Notes: a model not told the origin generated them from the letters alone. A stretch of DNA of 64,000 nt from Streptococcus macedonicus ACA-DC 198 (GCA_000283635.1 HE613569.1:1141501-1205500); one strand, 5' to 3'. Positions 44,303 to 54,528 are shown, counted from the stretch's first letter. A program made the numbers and translations.

Positions 44303-46075
44303 TTAAGCTGCTTCAAATTGTGAATTGTAAAGGTCAGCATAGAAGCCACCTTGTTGCATCAAATCATCGTGATTGCCTTGTTCGATGATGTTACCATCTT
44401 TCATCACAAGGATAAGGTCAGCGTTTCTAATCGTTGACAAACGGTGAGCGATAACAAATGATGTACGACCTTCCATCAATTTATCCATGGCTTTTTGAAT
44501 CAATTCTTCAGTACGTGTATCAACTGATGACGTTGCTTCATCCAAAATAAGGAGCGGTGAATCTTTCAAAAGAGCACGCGCAATCGTCAAGAGTTGTTTT
44601 TGACCAATTGAAAGCGTTACAGAATCATCAAGATAAGTGTCATAACCTTTTGGAAGTGTCATGATAAAGTGATGAACACCAACAGCCTTAGCCGCTGCAA
44701 TAACTTGTTCATCTGTAATATTTTCTTGATTGTAAATCAAGTTTTCTTTGATTGTTCCTTCAAACAACCACGTATCTTGAAGCACCATTGAGAATTGGTC
44801 ATGCACTTCTTCACGTGTCATCAAACGTGTATCCACACTATCAATAGTGATTTGACCTTTATCGATTTCATAGAATCTCATGAGCAGGTTAACAATGGTT
44901 GTTTTACCAGCACCTGTTGGTCCAACAATGGCAACTTTCTGACCAGGTTTCGCTACAGCGGAGAAATCATGGATAATTGTTTTATCCTTAGAATAACCAA
45001 AGAAAACATTATCAAAGGTAACTTCACCATTAACATCACTAAGTTGACGTTCCTTGTCAGACTCGTCTTCCATTTCATCTTCTTCAAGGAATTCAAAGAC
45101 ACGACTCATGGCAGCTGTTGCTGATTGCATTTGTGTGAAAGCTTGCGCAATTTGTGACAATGGTTGTGAGAAGATACGAACATAAGTCATAAAGGCAACC
45201 ACATCACCCATGGTAATATCACCATTGATAACTTTAATAGCACCAACCACACAGACCATAACATAACCAAAGTTCCCAACGAAAATCATAAGCGGCATCA
45301 TAATACCTGACAAGAACTGTGATTGCCACATTGATTTATAAAGATTGGTGTTTAATTTTTTAAAGGTTTCGCTTGTTTCACCAACAGCGTTATAACTTGT
45401 TACCACATTATGACCAGAGTAAATTTCTTCAACATAACCGTTAATCGCAGCCAAGTTATTTTGTTGGCGTTTGAACAATGGTTGTGATGAGCCCATGATA
45501 ACCATAACCAAAACAAAACCAATCAGAACAGACCCAATCGCTGTTAAAGCCATGCTGACATTTGAATGGAACATCATGAAAATTGAACCAATCAATAACA
45601 TGGTTGATGTCACTAAAGTTCCCAAACTTTGGTTAAGCGATTGACCAAGCAAGTCAACGTCATTTGTCACACGAGAAAGGGTATCTCCTTGTGAATGACT
45701 ATCAAAGTAACTCAATGGAACCTTGTTAATTTTGGTCTGAATAGCTTTACGTAAACGTTGTGAAAAACGTTGAACGATAGTCGCTACAGTAAAGCTTTGA
45801 ATATAACCAACTACTGCTGAAATAACGTATAAAATTGCCAAAGTTAATGCAATTTTACCAACTTTATCCAAGTCGATTCCTGGAATCATACCAGTCGCCG
45901 TTGGTGTCAAACCTTTGGTGATTATATTGGTGATTTCTTTTAATTTATCAGGTCCAATAACCGTAATCGTCGCAGAAACAATTGCTCCAATCACTGCAAG
46001 AAGAAATGGAAGCTGGAGACCTCTAATATAGGGCTTCATTCTGCCATAGAAAGATGTTTTTTTCTTATTTTCCAT
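44303..46075 (-). CDS. ABC exporter half-transporter, subunit B
   Basis: Fusion of a six-helix membrane domain (about 1-320) and an ATPase domain, 590 residues. Walker A GPTGAGKTT near 389, LSIGQKQ signature, and Walker B LLILDEATSSVD with the catalytic Glu. It overlaps the upstream half-transporter gene by 11 bp, so the pair forms a heterodimer of the LmrCD/PatAB/BmrCD type, usually for drug or lipid-like substrates. The regulator gene upstream is MarR-type, which fits a drug-responsive exporter. Confidence 0.92.
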   Translation of the reverse strand: MENKKKTSFYGRMKPYIRGLQLPFLLAVIGAIVSATITVIGPDKLKEITNIITKGLTPTATGMIPGIDLDKVGKIALTLAILYVISAVVGYIQSFTVATIVQRFSQRLRKAIQTKINKVPLSYFDSHSQGDTLSRVTNDVDLLGQSLNQSLGTLVTSTMLLIGSIFMMFHSNVSMALTAIGSVLIGFVLVMVIMGSSQPLFKRQQNNLAAINGYVEEIYSGHNVVTSYNAVGETSETFKKLNTNLYKSMWQSQFLSGIMMPLMIFVGNFGYVMVCVVGAIKVINGDITMGDVVAFMTYVRIFSQPLSQIAQAFTQMQSATAAMSRVFEFLEEDEMEDESDKERQLSDVNGEVTFDNVFFGYSKDKTIIHDFSAVAKPGQKVAIVGPTGAGKTTIVNLLMRFYEIDKGQITIDSVDTRLMTREEVHDQFSMVLQDTWLFEGTIKENLIYNQENITDEQVIAAAKAVGVHHFIMTLPKGYDTYLDDSVTLSIGQKQLLTIARALLKDSPLLILDEATSSVDTRTEELIQKAMDKLMEGRTSFVIAHRLSTIRNADLILVMKDGNIIEQGNHDDLMQQGGFYADLYNSQFEAA

Positions 46076-47879
46076 TTTCTAATTCCTCCTTAGATAGTTG
46101 TGAGTAAGCAATTTCACGATAAACATCGTTGTTTGCGAGCAATTCTTCGTGCGTACCTTGACCAACAACTCTACCTTCATCCAAGACCAAAATTTGGTCA
46201 GCGTCCATAATCGTTGAGATACGTTGTGCCACGATTAGTTTTGTCATATCAGCTGTACGTTCTTTCAACTGTGAACGAAGGATTCGGTCAGTCTTGTAGT
46301 CAAGTGCTGAGAACGAATCATCAAAGATGATAATTTCAGGCTTACGAGCAAGAGCACGCGCAATTGCCAAACGTTGTTTTTGACCACCTGAGAAGTTTTG
46401 ACCACCTTGAGCAACAGGTGCTTTTAACTTACCGTCTTTCATTTCAACGAATGTCTTAGCTTGAGCTAAATCAAGAGCTTCCCACATCTTGTCATCATCA
46501 AGTGGCGAGTTGTTGCTTTCTCCCATATCCATATTTGAAGCGATATCCCCACTAAAAAGCACTGCTTTTTGCGGAATATAACCAACAATCTTATGAAGCG
46601 TATCGTGGTCATATTGACGAACATCAATGCCATCGACTTTAATCGTTCCTTCTGTCGCATCATAAAAACGTGGAATCAAGTTCACCAACGTTGATTTACC
46701 AGAACCAGTTGAACCGATAAAGGCAATCGTGTCTCCAGCTTTCGCTTTAAAGGAAACGTGTTCCAAAACAGCTTCAGAATTTTTGCTGTAACGGAATGAA
46801 ACATTGTCAAATTCAACAGAACCTTTTTCAGTTGGTTTAGCTTGATTTGTTTCTGGATATTCAATTGAAGATTTTGTTTCAAGAACTTCATTAATACGCC
46901 CAGCAGCAACAACGGCACGAGGTAAAATGAAGAATACGACAATCATCATCATTAATCCTATAACAACTTGCATGGCATATGATGAATAAACAACCATATC
47001 TGAAAACAAATCAACTTTATCTTGCATAGCGCTAGCAATTTTCGTTGGGTCTGTCGGAATGGCAATATTTTCAATCAAATGCGCTCCAATCCAATAAATA
47101 GCAAGTGTCATTCCGCTTGAAATTCCTGTCATTACTGGAGATAACAACGCCATTGAACGTCCAATAAAGAGGTTAAGATTGGTAACATTATCATTGACTT
47201 GTGCAAATTTGGCATCTTGATAATCTTCGGCATTGTATGCACGCACCACACGGATACCTGTCAATGATTCACGCGTAACACTGTTCAATTTATCGGTTAA
47301 TCTTTGAATCATACGTTGCTTAGGCATCACCATCATCAACAAGAACATAATCATCAAGAACATAACTGCAACTGCGACGATAAGAACCAATAACCATTCA
47401 TGATTTTTATCAGCAATCTTGGTTATTGCCCAAATTGCCATGATAGGTCCTTTAGTAATGACTTGGATTCCCATTGTGAAAACCAATTGAATTTGTGTAA
47501 TATCATTGGTCGTACGTGTCAAAAGACTAGGAATTGAAAATTTCTTGATTTCAGCATCTGAAAAATTCAAGACACTATGGAAAATATCATCACGTAGGCG
47601 TGTACTAAAACTTGCCGCAATACGAGCAGCTAGGAAACCGACAACAACAGATGCTGCAAAGCTTCCCAAAGAAAGCAAGACCATACGCATACCTGGTGCA
47701 TCAAAGTTCCAAGCAAAAATATCTTTTACTTTTGTTCCTTCTGTTGATAGCAAGGTCGTGATATTCGACATATAATCTGGAATTTTCAACTCAAGATAAA
47801 CATTCAAACACACAAATAATACAGCAAAAATAAGCATTATAACTTCTTTTGCTGTTAAGCGTTTCAAAATTTTTAACAT
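46065..47879 (-). CDS. ABC exporter half-transporter, subunit A (degenerate site)
   Basis: Membrane domain plus ATPase domain, 604 residues. Walker A GSTGSGKS near 391 and FSGGQKQ are normal, but Walker B reads IIIFDDSFSALD, with Asp in place of the catalytic Glu. That is the mark of the inactive nucleotide site in heterodimeric exporters. It lies three bp after the MarR gene and overlaps subunit B. Confidence 0.92.
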   Translation of the reverse strand: MLKILKRLTAKEVIMLIFAVLFVCLNVYLELKIPDYMSNITTLLSTEGTKVKDIFAWNFDAPGMRMVLLSLGSFAASVVVGFLAARIAASFSTRLRDDIFHSVLNFSDAEIKKFSIPSLLTRTTNDITQIQLVFTMGIQVITKGPIMAIWAITKIADKNHEWLLVLIVAVAVMFLMIMFLLMMVMPKQRMIQRLTDKLNSVTRESLTGIRVVRAYNAEDYQDAKFAQVNDNVTNLNLFIGRSMALLSPVMTGISSGMTLAIYWIGAHLIENIAIPTDPTKIASAMQDKVDLFSDMVVYSSYAMQVVIGLMMMIVVFFILPRAVVAAGRINEVLETKSSIEYPETNQAKPTEKGSVEFDNVSFRYSKNSEAVLEHVSFKAKAGDTIAFIGSTGSGKSTLVNLIPRFYDATEGTIKVDGIDVRQYDHDTLHKIVGYIPQKAVLFSGDIASNMDMGESNNSPLDDDKMWEALDLAQAKTFVEMKDGKLKAPVAQGGQNFSGGQKQRLAIARALARKPEIIIFDDSFSALDYKTDRILRSQLKERTADMTKLIVAQRISTIMDADQILVLDEGRVVGQGTHEELLANNDVYREIAYSQLSKEELENGK

Positions 47880-47882
47880 GCG

Positions 47883-48323
47883 TTACTCCTTGTTTTCTAA
47901 ATTTTTCAAAATGCGGTTAAAGACGCGAAACGAGATTTTGAGATCCTCATGGTCAACACCAGCTAAGATTTGCCTATGAATTTCATCATGGAAATCTTGA
48001 ATATTCTGAGCCTTTGATTTTCCAAGTTCAGTCAACACCACTTGCTTATAACGCTTATCTTCTTTCGACGAAACAACTTGGATAAAACCATTTTTCTCCA
48101 TGCGCTTAATCAAATTACTAGTCACTGACTTTGAAATTCTTAGTCTCTTCTCAATGTCCTTGATATAAATTTCTTTATCGGGATTATCACGAAGATACAA
48201 TACCGCAAATCCCTGTGGGCCAGCCAGATTTTCAACACCATAACTTTCCGCAAGGGCATGGACACGATTTTCCATTAAATTGATAAAATCCCTAAACTGT
48301 GAAAACGGATCTTTCTTGTGCAT
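47883..48323 (-). CDS. MarR-family regulator of the ABC exporter
   Basis: The 146-residue product has a MarR winged helix (IYIKDIEKRLRISKSVTSNLIKRMEKNGFI) and wing SSKEDKRYKQVVLTELG. I start at the ATG at 48323 (MHKKDPFSQ) behind GAGGAAAAG; 16 more codons are open upstream but overlap the promoter. First gene of the exporter operon. A perfect palindrome within its promoter spacer is the likely operator, so it probably represses its own operon. Confidence 0.9.
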   Translation of the reverse strand: MHKKDPFSQFRDFINLMENRVHALAESYGVENLAGPQGFAVLYLRDNPDKEIYIKDIEKRLRISKSVTSNLIKRMEKNGFIQVVSSKEDKRYKQVVLTELGKSKAQNIQDFHDEIHRQILAGVDHEDLKISFRVFNRILKNLENKE

Positions 48324-48371
48324 CTTTTCCTCACTTTCTGAAAAATACAAAGATTCATTCTTGTAGAACAC

Positions 48372-48400
48372 ATTATAGTTCTTATGAGAACTATTGTCAA
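48372..48400 (-). promoter_or_regulatory. Promoter with embedded MarR operator
   Basis: TTGACA (48395-48400) and TATAAT (48372-48377) are 17 bp apart, both consensus. The perfect palindrome ATAGTTCT-N4-AGAACTAT (48375-48394) fills the spacer and touches the -10 box, so a bound repressor would exclude RNA polymerase. Confidence 0.85.
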
Positions 48401-48451
48401 GAAAAAAAGCTTCGCTTCTGCTTATTCTTTTTAACTATTTTCTGAAAGCAA

Positions 48452-48481
48452 AAACAAACGTTGATATATCAACGTTTGTTT
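48452..48481 (-). terminator. Terminator of the deformylase-like gene
   Basis: AAACAAACGTTGA and TCAACGTTTGTTT form a perfect stem around TATA, with T's following on the minus strand. Confidence 0.75.
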
Positions 48482-48498
48482 GAGGTTGTTTTTGAAAA

Positions 48499-48909
48499 TT
48501 AAATGATAATACCTTCCAAGTGGTCTAATTCGTGTTGGCAAATTTGTGCTGGCAAACCTGTCAAAGTTAAGGTCTGTTGGTTCCAATTTTTGTCTAAAAA
48601 AGACACTTCAATTTTCTGGTAACGACGTGTTGGTCGTGCTCCTGTCAATGATAAACAAGACTCTTTCGTGTCAAATGGAAGTGATTTGTTAAGCAAAACT
48701 GGATTGAACATCACCAAATCTGCTACCCCCATATTAACAATAATTGCTCGCTTTTTAACGCCAATCATATTAGCAGCCATGCCGACACAATTATCACGGT
48801 TTGCTACTAAAGTATCTTGCAAGTCTTGTGCCAAATATAAATCTTCTTTTGTTGCTTCTTCTGACTTTTGCGCCAAGAAAAATGTGTCTCTTACAATCTG
48901 TTTAATCAT
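48499..48909 (-). CDS. Peptide deformylase-like protein
   Basis: Deformylases remove the formyl group from nascent N-termini. The 136-residue product has motif 3 intact (CQHELDHLEG), but motif 1 is GMAANMIG instead of GxGxAAxQ, with Asn for the active-site Gln, and motif 2 is ESCLSL rather than EGCLS. Metal ligands Cys and two His remain. It is also shorter than housekeeping Def (about 200 residues). It is probably the second, divergent deformylase found in many streptococci; activity is uncertain. The ATG overlaps the ancestral stop of the acetyltransferase gene. Confidence 0.8.
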   Translation of the reverse strand: MIKQIVRDTFFLAQKSEEATKEDLYLAQDLQDTLVANRDNCVGMAANMIGVKKRAIIVNMGVADLVMFNPVLLNKSLPFDTKESCLSLTGARPTRRYQKIEVSFLDKNWNQQTLTLTGLPAQICQHELDHLEGIII

Positions 48910-48983
48910 TTTTTCTCCAATAGTAATTCCATAATATCAAAATTAATAGCTTGGTCATCAATTTCCATAAAGTGCTTAAACGT

Positions 48984-49415
48984 TCAAATCTTTTGAAAAC
49001 CAAGACTGTCATAGAGATGAATCGCTCGGTCGTTATCAGACCGAACTTCAAGTGAGACGACTTTTAAGCCTGATTGCTGCACTTCTGCAATCAATCGCGT
49101 TAATAGCTGACGCCCAATCCCTTGGTTCCAGTAGGCTTTTTTCACCGCGATACCAATTTCTGCACAATGCGCCAATCGTTTTTTACGAAAAGCACTACAA
49201 TTACACGTTCCTACTATCTCACCAGCCTCTTCGCCTACTAAAAAATGTGATGTCTTAGATTTTTGAATCTCACTTAATAAAATTTCCTCATCTGCAACAG
49301 AAATAGTCAAACCTTCTTCTCCATAAGACAAGTTATCTGTTTCTGAACCAATCTGCTGGCAAAATGCCAAAATAGCCTCGGCATCACTAGCCAAAGCACT
49401 TCTCACTATAAGCAT
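48984..49415 (-). CDS. GNAT acetyltransferase, C-terminally truncated by a nonsense codon
   Basis: The 143-residue product has the acetyl-CoA loop in GIGRQLLTRLIAEV and the late segment NDRAIHLYDSLGFQKI of the GNAT family. A TGA follows at 48984-48986. The same frame then continues for 25 more sense codons (TFKHFMEIDDQAINFDIMELLLEKK) to a TGA overlapping the deformylase ATG. Relatives read QKIG or similar at this point, so one base change (GGA to TGA) explains the stop. The substrate is unknown. The protein may have lost stability. Confidence 0.75.
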   Translation of the reverse strand: MLIVRSALASDAEAILAFCQQIGSETDNLSYGEEGLTISVADEEILLSEIQKSKTSHFLVGEEAGEIVGTCNCSAFRKKRLAHCAEIGIAVKKAYWNQGIGRQLLTRLIAEVQQSGLKVVSLEVRSDNDRAIHLYDSLGFQKI

Positions 49416-49564
49416 ATCAAGCCCTCGCTTTCGCTAAAAACATTATAACAAAATAAATGAAACCTTACTACAATGCACTTTCTCACATTTGCCTCAAGAT
49501 TTTATTGCACCAACAAAATCGAGAATAACTCATTCTCAAAAGAAAATGAGTTGAAACGATACCA

Positions 49565-49601
49565 ACCAAAAGAGCCCACACTTCGTGGACTCATTTTCGG
49601 T
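49565..49601 (-). terminator. Terminator of gdhA
   Basis: ACCAAAAGAG-CCAC pairs with GTGG-CTC-TTTT-GGT around ACTTC with a few mismatches; it lies about 90 bp after the gdhA stop. Confidence 0.55.
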
Positions 49602-49692
49602 TATTTGATATTAGAGAGATTAATTAAAGATTATAAAAAATTGTTGATTAAGTCATTAAGAGTTATACAACAGTCTTGTGAAAGACAAGATT

Positions 49693-51063
<1,371 letters not shown>

Positions 51064-51101
51064 TCAGATTATAAATCGTGTAATCAATAGACTACAAAAA
51101 T

Positions 51102-51130
51102 ATTATAAATTTTCTGAAAATTCTTGTCAA
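51102..51130 (-). promoter_or_regulatory. Promoter of gdhA
   Basis: TTGACA (51125-51130) and TATAAT (51102-51107) with a 17-bp spacer. The -35 box touches the left end of the tandem duplication. Confidence 0.85.
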
Positions 51131-51496
51131 GTATTTATTGTACTTTTTTTTTGAAAAAATACGTTTTTATGTTACAAAATATAACATTGTATGTGAAGTT
51201 GTGTGGGAAATTTCGTCATTCTGGCAGGCTTTATCCCCTCCTTTTCGCGAAAATTATGGTAATATAGGGGTATATTATTAGGAGGTATATTATGAAACGT
51301 TTATCACTATGGTCAAGTATTTATTGTACTTTTTTTGAAAAAATTAGTTTTTATGTCATAAAATATACCATCGTATGTGAAGTTGTGTGGGAAATTTCAT
51401 CATTCTGGCAGACTTTATCCTCTCCTTTTCGCGAAAATTATGGTAATATAGGGGTATATTACTAGGAGGTATATTATGAAACGTTTATCACTATGG
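51127..51496. repeat. Tandem duplication of about 186 bp
   Basis: 51127-51312 and 51313-51496 are two diverged copies of one unit. They differ by a 2-bp change in a T run and roughly ten substitutions. Each copy holds the promoter region, the AGGAGG binding site and the first ten codons of the HdeD-like gene. The 9-bp sequence TCAAGTATT occurs at 51127, 51313 and 51497, which suggests slippage or unequal exchange at that repeat. An extended -10 TG-G-TAATAT occurs in each copy. Confidence 0.9.
51292..51465 (+). CDS. Chimeric small ORF made by the duplication
   Basis: A 57-codon frame with AGGAGG and ATG identical to those of the HdeD-like gene. It starts MKRLSLWSSI, exactly as that gene does, then runs through the duplicated promoter region as YCTFFEKISFYVIKYTIV and stops at the TAG just before the second binding site. 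Translation is plausible from signals alone. The product is unlikely to be a conserved protein. Transcription through it would feed the real gene. Confidence 0.4.
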   Translation: MKRLSLWSSIYCTFFEKISFYVIKYTIVCEVVWEISSFWQTLSSPFRENYGNIGVYY

Positions 51497-51973
51497 TCAA
51501 GTATTCTGGCACTACTTATTGGCATTTTTCTTTTTGTGCACCCTTTTACCACGACTGCAATGATTGGTTGGACAATCGCTTTATCAGTTTTTATGTCTGG
51601 AATCACCAGCCTTTTGATGTATACCAACAGTGTCGAGCGATCATTTTGGTATTTGTTGCAAAGTATTTTATCGATTATTTTTGGAATTATTCTCCTATCA
51701 AGCTCAGCCATGTCTTTATCAAGTGCTGTTATCACGATTGCTGCTTATTGGATTCTTATTAGCGGTATCCTTCGTTTAATTGGTGGCTTCCAAATGCGAA
51801 GAGCAGGTTTTTACGACGCTAATCGTTTCCTAAGCTCTGCGGTCCTTGCCATTCTTCTAGGGCTTTTCCTCTTATTGAATCCTGCACTTTCAGCTATTTT
51901 TATTGGGCGTCTAACAGGATTACTTTTAATGGCAGTTGGTGTTTCAGGAATCGCTTTTTCATTCCGTATTTAA
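51476..51973 (+). CDS. HdeD-family (DUF308) membrane protein
   Basis: The 165-residue product has six short membrane segments arranged as three pairs, typical of DUF308/HdeD proteins (LLIGIFLFVHPFTT, LLSSSAMSLSSAVITIAAYWILISGILRLIGG, LLGLFLLLNPAL). E. coli HdeD helps acid resistance; the role here is unknown. The start at 51476 follows AGGAGG. Its promoter and first codons are duplicated upstream. It ends at a strong bidirectional terminator facing queF. Confidence 0.88.
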   Translation: MKRLSLWSSILALLIGIFLFVHPFTTTAMIGWTIALSVFMSGITSLLMYTNSVERSFWYLLQSILSIIFGIILLSSSAMSLSSAVITIAAYWILISGILRLIGGFQMRRAGFYDANRFLSSAVLAILLGLFLLLNPALSAIFIGRLTGLLLMAVGVSGIAFSFRI

Positions 51974-51981
51974 CTAAGACT

Positions 51982-52019
51982 AAAAAAGGACTTCGTTCAA
52001 AAAAACGAAGTCCTTTTTT
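51982..52019. terminator. Bidirectional terminator between the HdeD-like gene and queF
   Basis: AAAAAAGGACTTCGTT pairs perfectly with AACGAAGTCCTTTTTT, loop of about six bases. Confidence 0.92.
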
Positions 52020-52028
52020 AGTTCTCAA

Positions 52029-52520
52029 TTAACGATTATCAATGATTTCTGGGTACAAGTCGTGGTTCATTAGGCGATAATCTGCCATTTTTTCATACTT
52101 GGTATTTGGTTTTCCGTAATTAAAATATGGGTCAATTGATAAGCCACCACGTGGTGTGAATTTTCCCCAGACTTCAAGATAGCGTGGCTGAAGCAAGTCA
52201 ATCAAATCTTTACCAATCGTATTAATGCAATTTTCATGAAAATCACCGTGATTACGGTAGCTGAAAAGGTAAAGTTTCAATGATTTTGATTCCACGCAAA
52301 GTTTATCTGGAATATAAGAAATATAAATCGTCGCAAAATCTGGTTGCCCAGTAATCGGACAAAGTGATGTAAACTCTGGACAATTGAATTTGATAAAGTA
52401 ATCATTGTCAACATGACGATTATCAAATGATTCCAGAATACTTGGGTCGTATTCGTAAGTGTAAGTCGTCTTTTGATTTCCCAAAAGGGTCAAATCTTTC
52501 ATTTCATCTGTTCTAGTCAT
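52029..52520 (-). CDS. queF: NADPH-dependent preQ0 reductase
   Basis: Reduces 7-cyano-7-deazaguanine (preQ0) to preQ1, a queuosine precursor. The 163-residue unimodular product has the catalytic Cys in [14 protein letters not shown] and the QueF motif [20 protein letters not shown]. Last gene of queC-queD-queE-queF, 13 bp after queE. Confidence 0.96.
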   Translation of the reverse strand: MTRTDEMKDLTLLGNQKTTYTYEYDPSILESFDNRHVDNDYFIKFNCPEFTSLCPITGQPDFATIYISYIPDKLCVESKSLKLYLFSYRNHGDFHENCINTIGKDLIDLLQPRYLEVWGKFTPRGGLSIDPYFNYGKPNTKYEKMADYRLMNHDLYPEIIDNR

Positions 52521-52532
52521 CTCATTCTCCTT

Positions 52533-53246
52533 TTAAACACCACGTTGGTTGTCATATAAAAGCGTGTGTAATTGTGGCAACACGCGCACGCTTTGCCATT
52601 CTGGGTCAGCTGCTACTGTCTCCCATAGTTGTCGCAAACGGTCGAGCTGGTGCTCCACGATGTTACCGTTGGCGTGCGGTTCTGGATTACCAGCTGATAA
52701 ATACAAAACATCAGGCTGATAACGTTTTTGAATCATTTTAGCAAATGCCAAATCTGCATCATCAAAAACTGGAATTTTAAAGGTCATTTGGTCTTTTTTT
52801 AATTGCGAAACAATAAAATCAAGCGTTTCAAAATTAACTGTCATCTTACTTGACGGTGGCTTGGGACTAAGCGTTACTTGGTCAATGTCCTTTAGCCACG
52901 TTTGCCAGCGCGAGCCTTGCGTTTCAATAGCTAAGGTCACCCCGAGCGCTTTTAATTTGGCAACAAGTTCTGCCATATTATTCGCTAATAAACATGGATT
53001 GCCACCTGATAAAGTCACATGATTGTAGGTTCCCAATTGGTCAAGCTGCTCAATCACTTCATCAACAGTCATTCGCTTAGGCTTTTCCGAACCATCCCAA
53101 GTAAAGGCAGAATCACACCAATCGCAATGATAGTCACAGCCACCCGTTCTCACAAACATGGTCTTTTGCCCAATCTCTCTGCCTTCACCTTGAAAAGTTG
53201 GACCAAAAATTTCAAGAATCGGAAGGGTTAACTGACGTTTAGTCAT
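52533..53246 (-). CDS. queE: 7-carboxy-7-deazaguanine synthase
   Basis: Radical SAM enzyme that contracts carboxytetrahydropterin to carboxydeazaguanine. The 237-residue product has the cluster motif CDYHCDWCDSAFTWDG, with CX3CX2C spacing, and GPTFQGEGREIG before it. The start at 53246 (MTKRQLTLP) overlaps queD by eight bp; 16 more codons are open upstream but lie inside queD. Confidence 0.95.
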   Translation of the reverse strand: MTKRQLTLPILEIFGPTFQGEGREIGQKTMFVRTGGCDYHCDWCDSAFTWDGSEKPKRMTVDEVIEQLDQLGTYNHVTLSGGNPCLLANNMAELVAKLKALGVTLAIETQGSRWQTWLKDIDQVTLSPKPPSSKMTVNFETLDFIVSQLKKDQMTFKIPVFDDADLAFAKMIQKRYQPDVLYLSAGNPEPHANGNIVEHQLDRLRQLWETVAADPEWQSVRVLPQLHTLLYDNQRGV

Positions 53247-53685
53247 CAATCTCCCACTCCCTTCTAAATTCCGCAAATGATGTCGGCGTTTCATACAAGC
53301 GGATATATTCTACACGAATCTCACGTTCTTTTGGCAAATACTGCGCGACTTGCTTAAAAATCCAGTAAACCATATTTTCTGCTGTGGTGTTCATATAGGG
53401 CAGGCTTTCATTGAGGTAATGGTGGTCTAAACTTGGTTCCAAATGTTTTTTGTAAATCTGTTTGAGGTCGCCAAAATCAACTGCCATACCACGGTCATCA
53501 AGCAGTCCAGAAACCGCAATTTGCAAACGATAAGTATGCCCATGCAAAGCCTTACATTTACCATCATAATTGAACAAATGGTGTGCCGCATCAAAGGTGA
53601 ATTCTTTTGAAACCATGACACGACGTGGGCAATAAACCAAGGATTCACCCGTTGGGACTTTTAGCTCTTTTGGTATTTCAAACAT
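53239..53685 (-). CDS. queD: 6-carboxy-5,6,7,8-tetrahydropterin synthase
   Basis: Makes carboxytetrahydropterin from dihydroneopterin triphosphate. The 148-residue product has [24 protein letters not shown], holding zinc-ligand His residues and the catalytic Cys, and DHHYLNE near 95. The start at 53685 (MFEIPKELK) overlaps queC by eight bp. Longer upstream frames are inside queC. Confidence 0.95.
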   Translation of the reverse strand: MFEIPKELKVPTGESLVYCPRRVMVSKEFTFDAAHHLFNYDGKCKALHGHTYRLQIAVSGLLDDRGMAVDFGDLKQIYKKHLEPSLDHHYLNESLPYMNTTAENMVYWIFKQVAQYLPKEREIRVEYIRLYETPTSFAEFRREWEIDD

Positions 53686-54337
53686 TAGGTTGCCCTTTCT
53701 TTGCAAGGTATTTTTCAAGACCTGCCTGACGAAGCTTGCAAGCAGGACATTCACCGCAACCACTTCCTTTAATACCGTTGTAGCACGTTAGCGTATTTTC
53801 TCGAACATAATCAAATTTGCCAAGTTGGTCAGCTAATTCCCATGTTTCTGACTTATCAAGCCACATCAGCGGTGTTTGAATAACAAAATTATAATCCATT
53901 GCCAAATTCAGCGTAACATTGAGTGATTTGACAAAGGCATCACGACAGTCTGGATAACCTGAAAAATCCGTTTCACAAACGCCAGTAATAATGTCTGTGA
54001 TACCAAGATGCTTCGCGAGCACAGCCGCAAACGATAAAAACAAATGATTTCGACCATCAACAAAAGTATTTGGCAAATCATCATCTGGATTTTCGATTGC
54101 AATATTACGAGTCAAGGCATTTTCAGTTAATTGTCCCAATAAAGACATGTCTAGCAATCGGTTTTTAACCCCTTGTTCGGCAGCGATGTGTTTGGCTACT
54201 TCAATTTCCAAACTGTGACGTTGACCATAATTAAACGTGACAGTTTCCACGTGGTCGTAGTGTTTCAAAGCCCAAAATAGGCAAGTTGTTGAATCTTGTC
54301 CGCCACTAAAGACCACAAGTGCAGATTGACGTTTCAT
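53678..54337 (-). CDS. queC: 7-cyano-7-deazaguanine synthase
   Basis: Converts carboxydeazaguanine to preQ0 using ATP and ammonium. The 219-residue product has the PP-loop [12 protein letters not shown] at the N-terminus and a C-terminal zinc site [30 protein letters not shown] precedes the ATG. First gene of the queuosine-precursor operon, behind a leader with a candidate riboswitch and terminator. Confidence 0.96.
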   Translation of the reverse strand: MKRQSALVVFSGGQDSTTCLFWALKHYDHVETVTFNYGQRHSLEIEVAKHIAAEQGVKNRLLDMSLLGQLTENALTRNIAIENPDDDLPNTFVDGRNHLFLSFAAVLAKHLGITDIITGVCETDFSGYPDCRDAFVKSLNVTLNLAMDYNFVIQTPLMWLDKSETWELADQLGKFDYVRENTLTCYNGIKGSGCGECPACKLRQAGLEKYLAKKGQPNV

Positions 54338-54372
54338 CTTATCTCCTCTATATTTTTTTCAGATATTTGGGC

Positions 54373-54472
54373 AAAAGAAAAGCCCTCATGGGAATCCACA
54401 AGGGCGCTAATTCAGTCATTAGGCTGGTTTTTTTTAGCGATGGCCTTTCCCAAACATCGTTATTATTAACGT
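54373..54472 (-). promoter_or_regulatory. Candidate preQ1 riboswitch with intrinsic terminator
   Basis: The leader transcript starts near 54470. A CGATG/CATCG stem (54455-54459 with 54438-54442) closes a 12-nt loop containing GGG and GGC, followed by an A8 tract and CCAGCC that could pair back into the loop, as in a class I preQ1 H-type pseudoknot. A CTAAT/ATTAG hairpin (54407-54422) comes next, then a terminator stem GCCCTTGTGG/CCATGAGGGC (54382-54405) followed by a U-rich run. The location upstream of queC supports the call. The aptamer is not a close match to the consensus I remember. Confidence 0.5.
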
Positions 54473-54476
54473 TACT

Positions 54477-54505
54477 ATCATATCATCTTTGTAACAGATA
54501 TTCAA
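54477..54505 (-). promoter_or_regulatory. Promoter of queC-queD-queE-queF
   Basis: TTGAAT (54500-54505) and TATGAT (54477-54482) with a 17-bp spacer, upstream of the leader hairpins. Confidence 0.75.
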
Positions 54506-54528
54506 TGACTAAAAAATGCAAGAATAAG

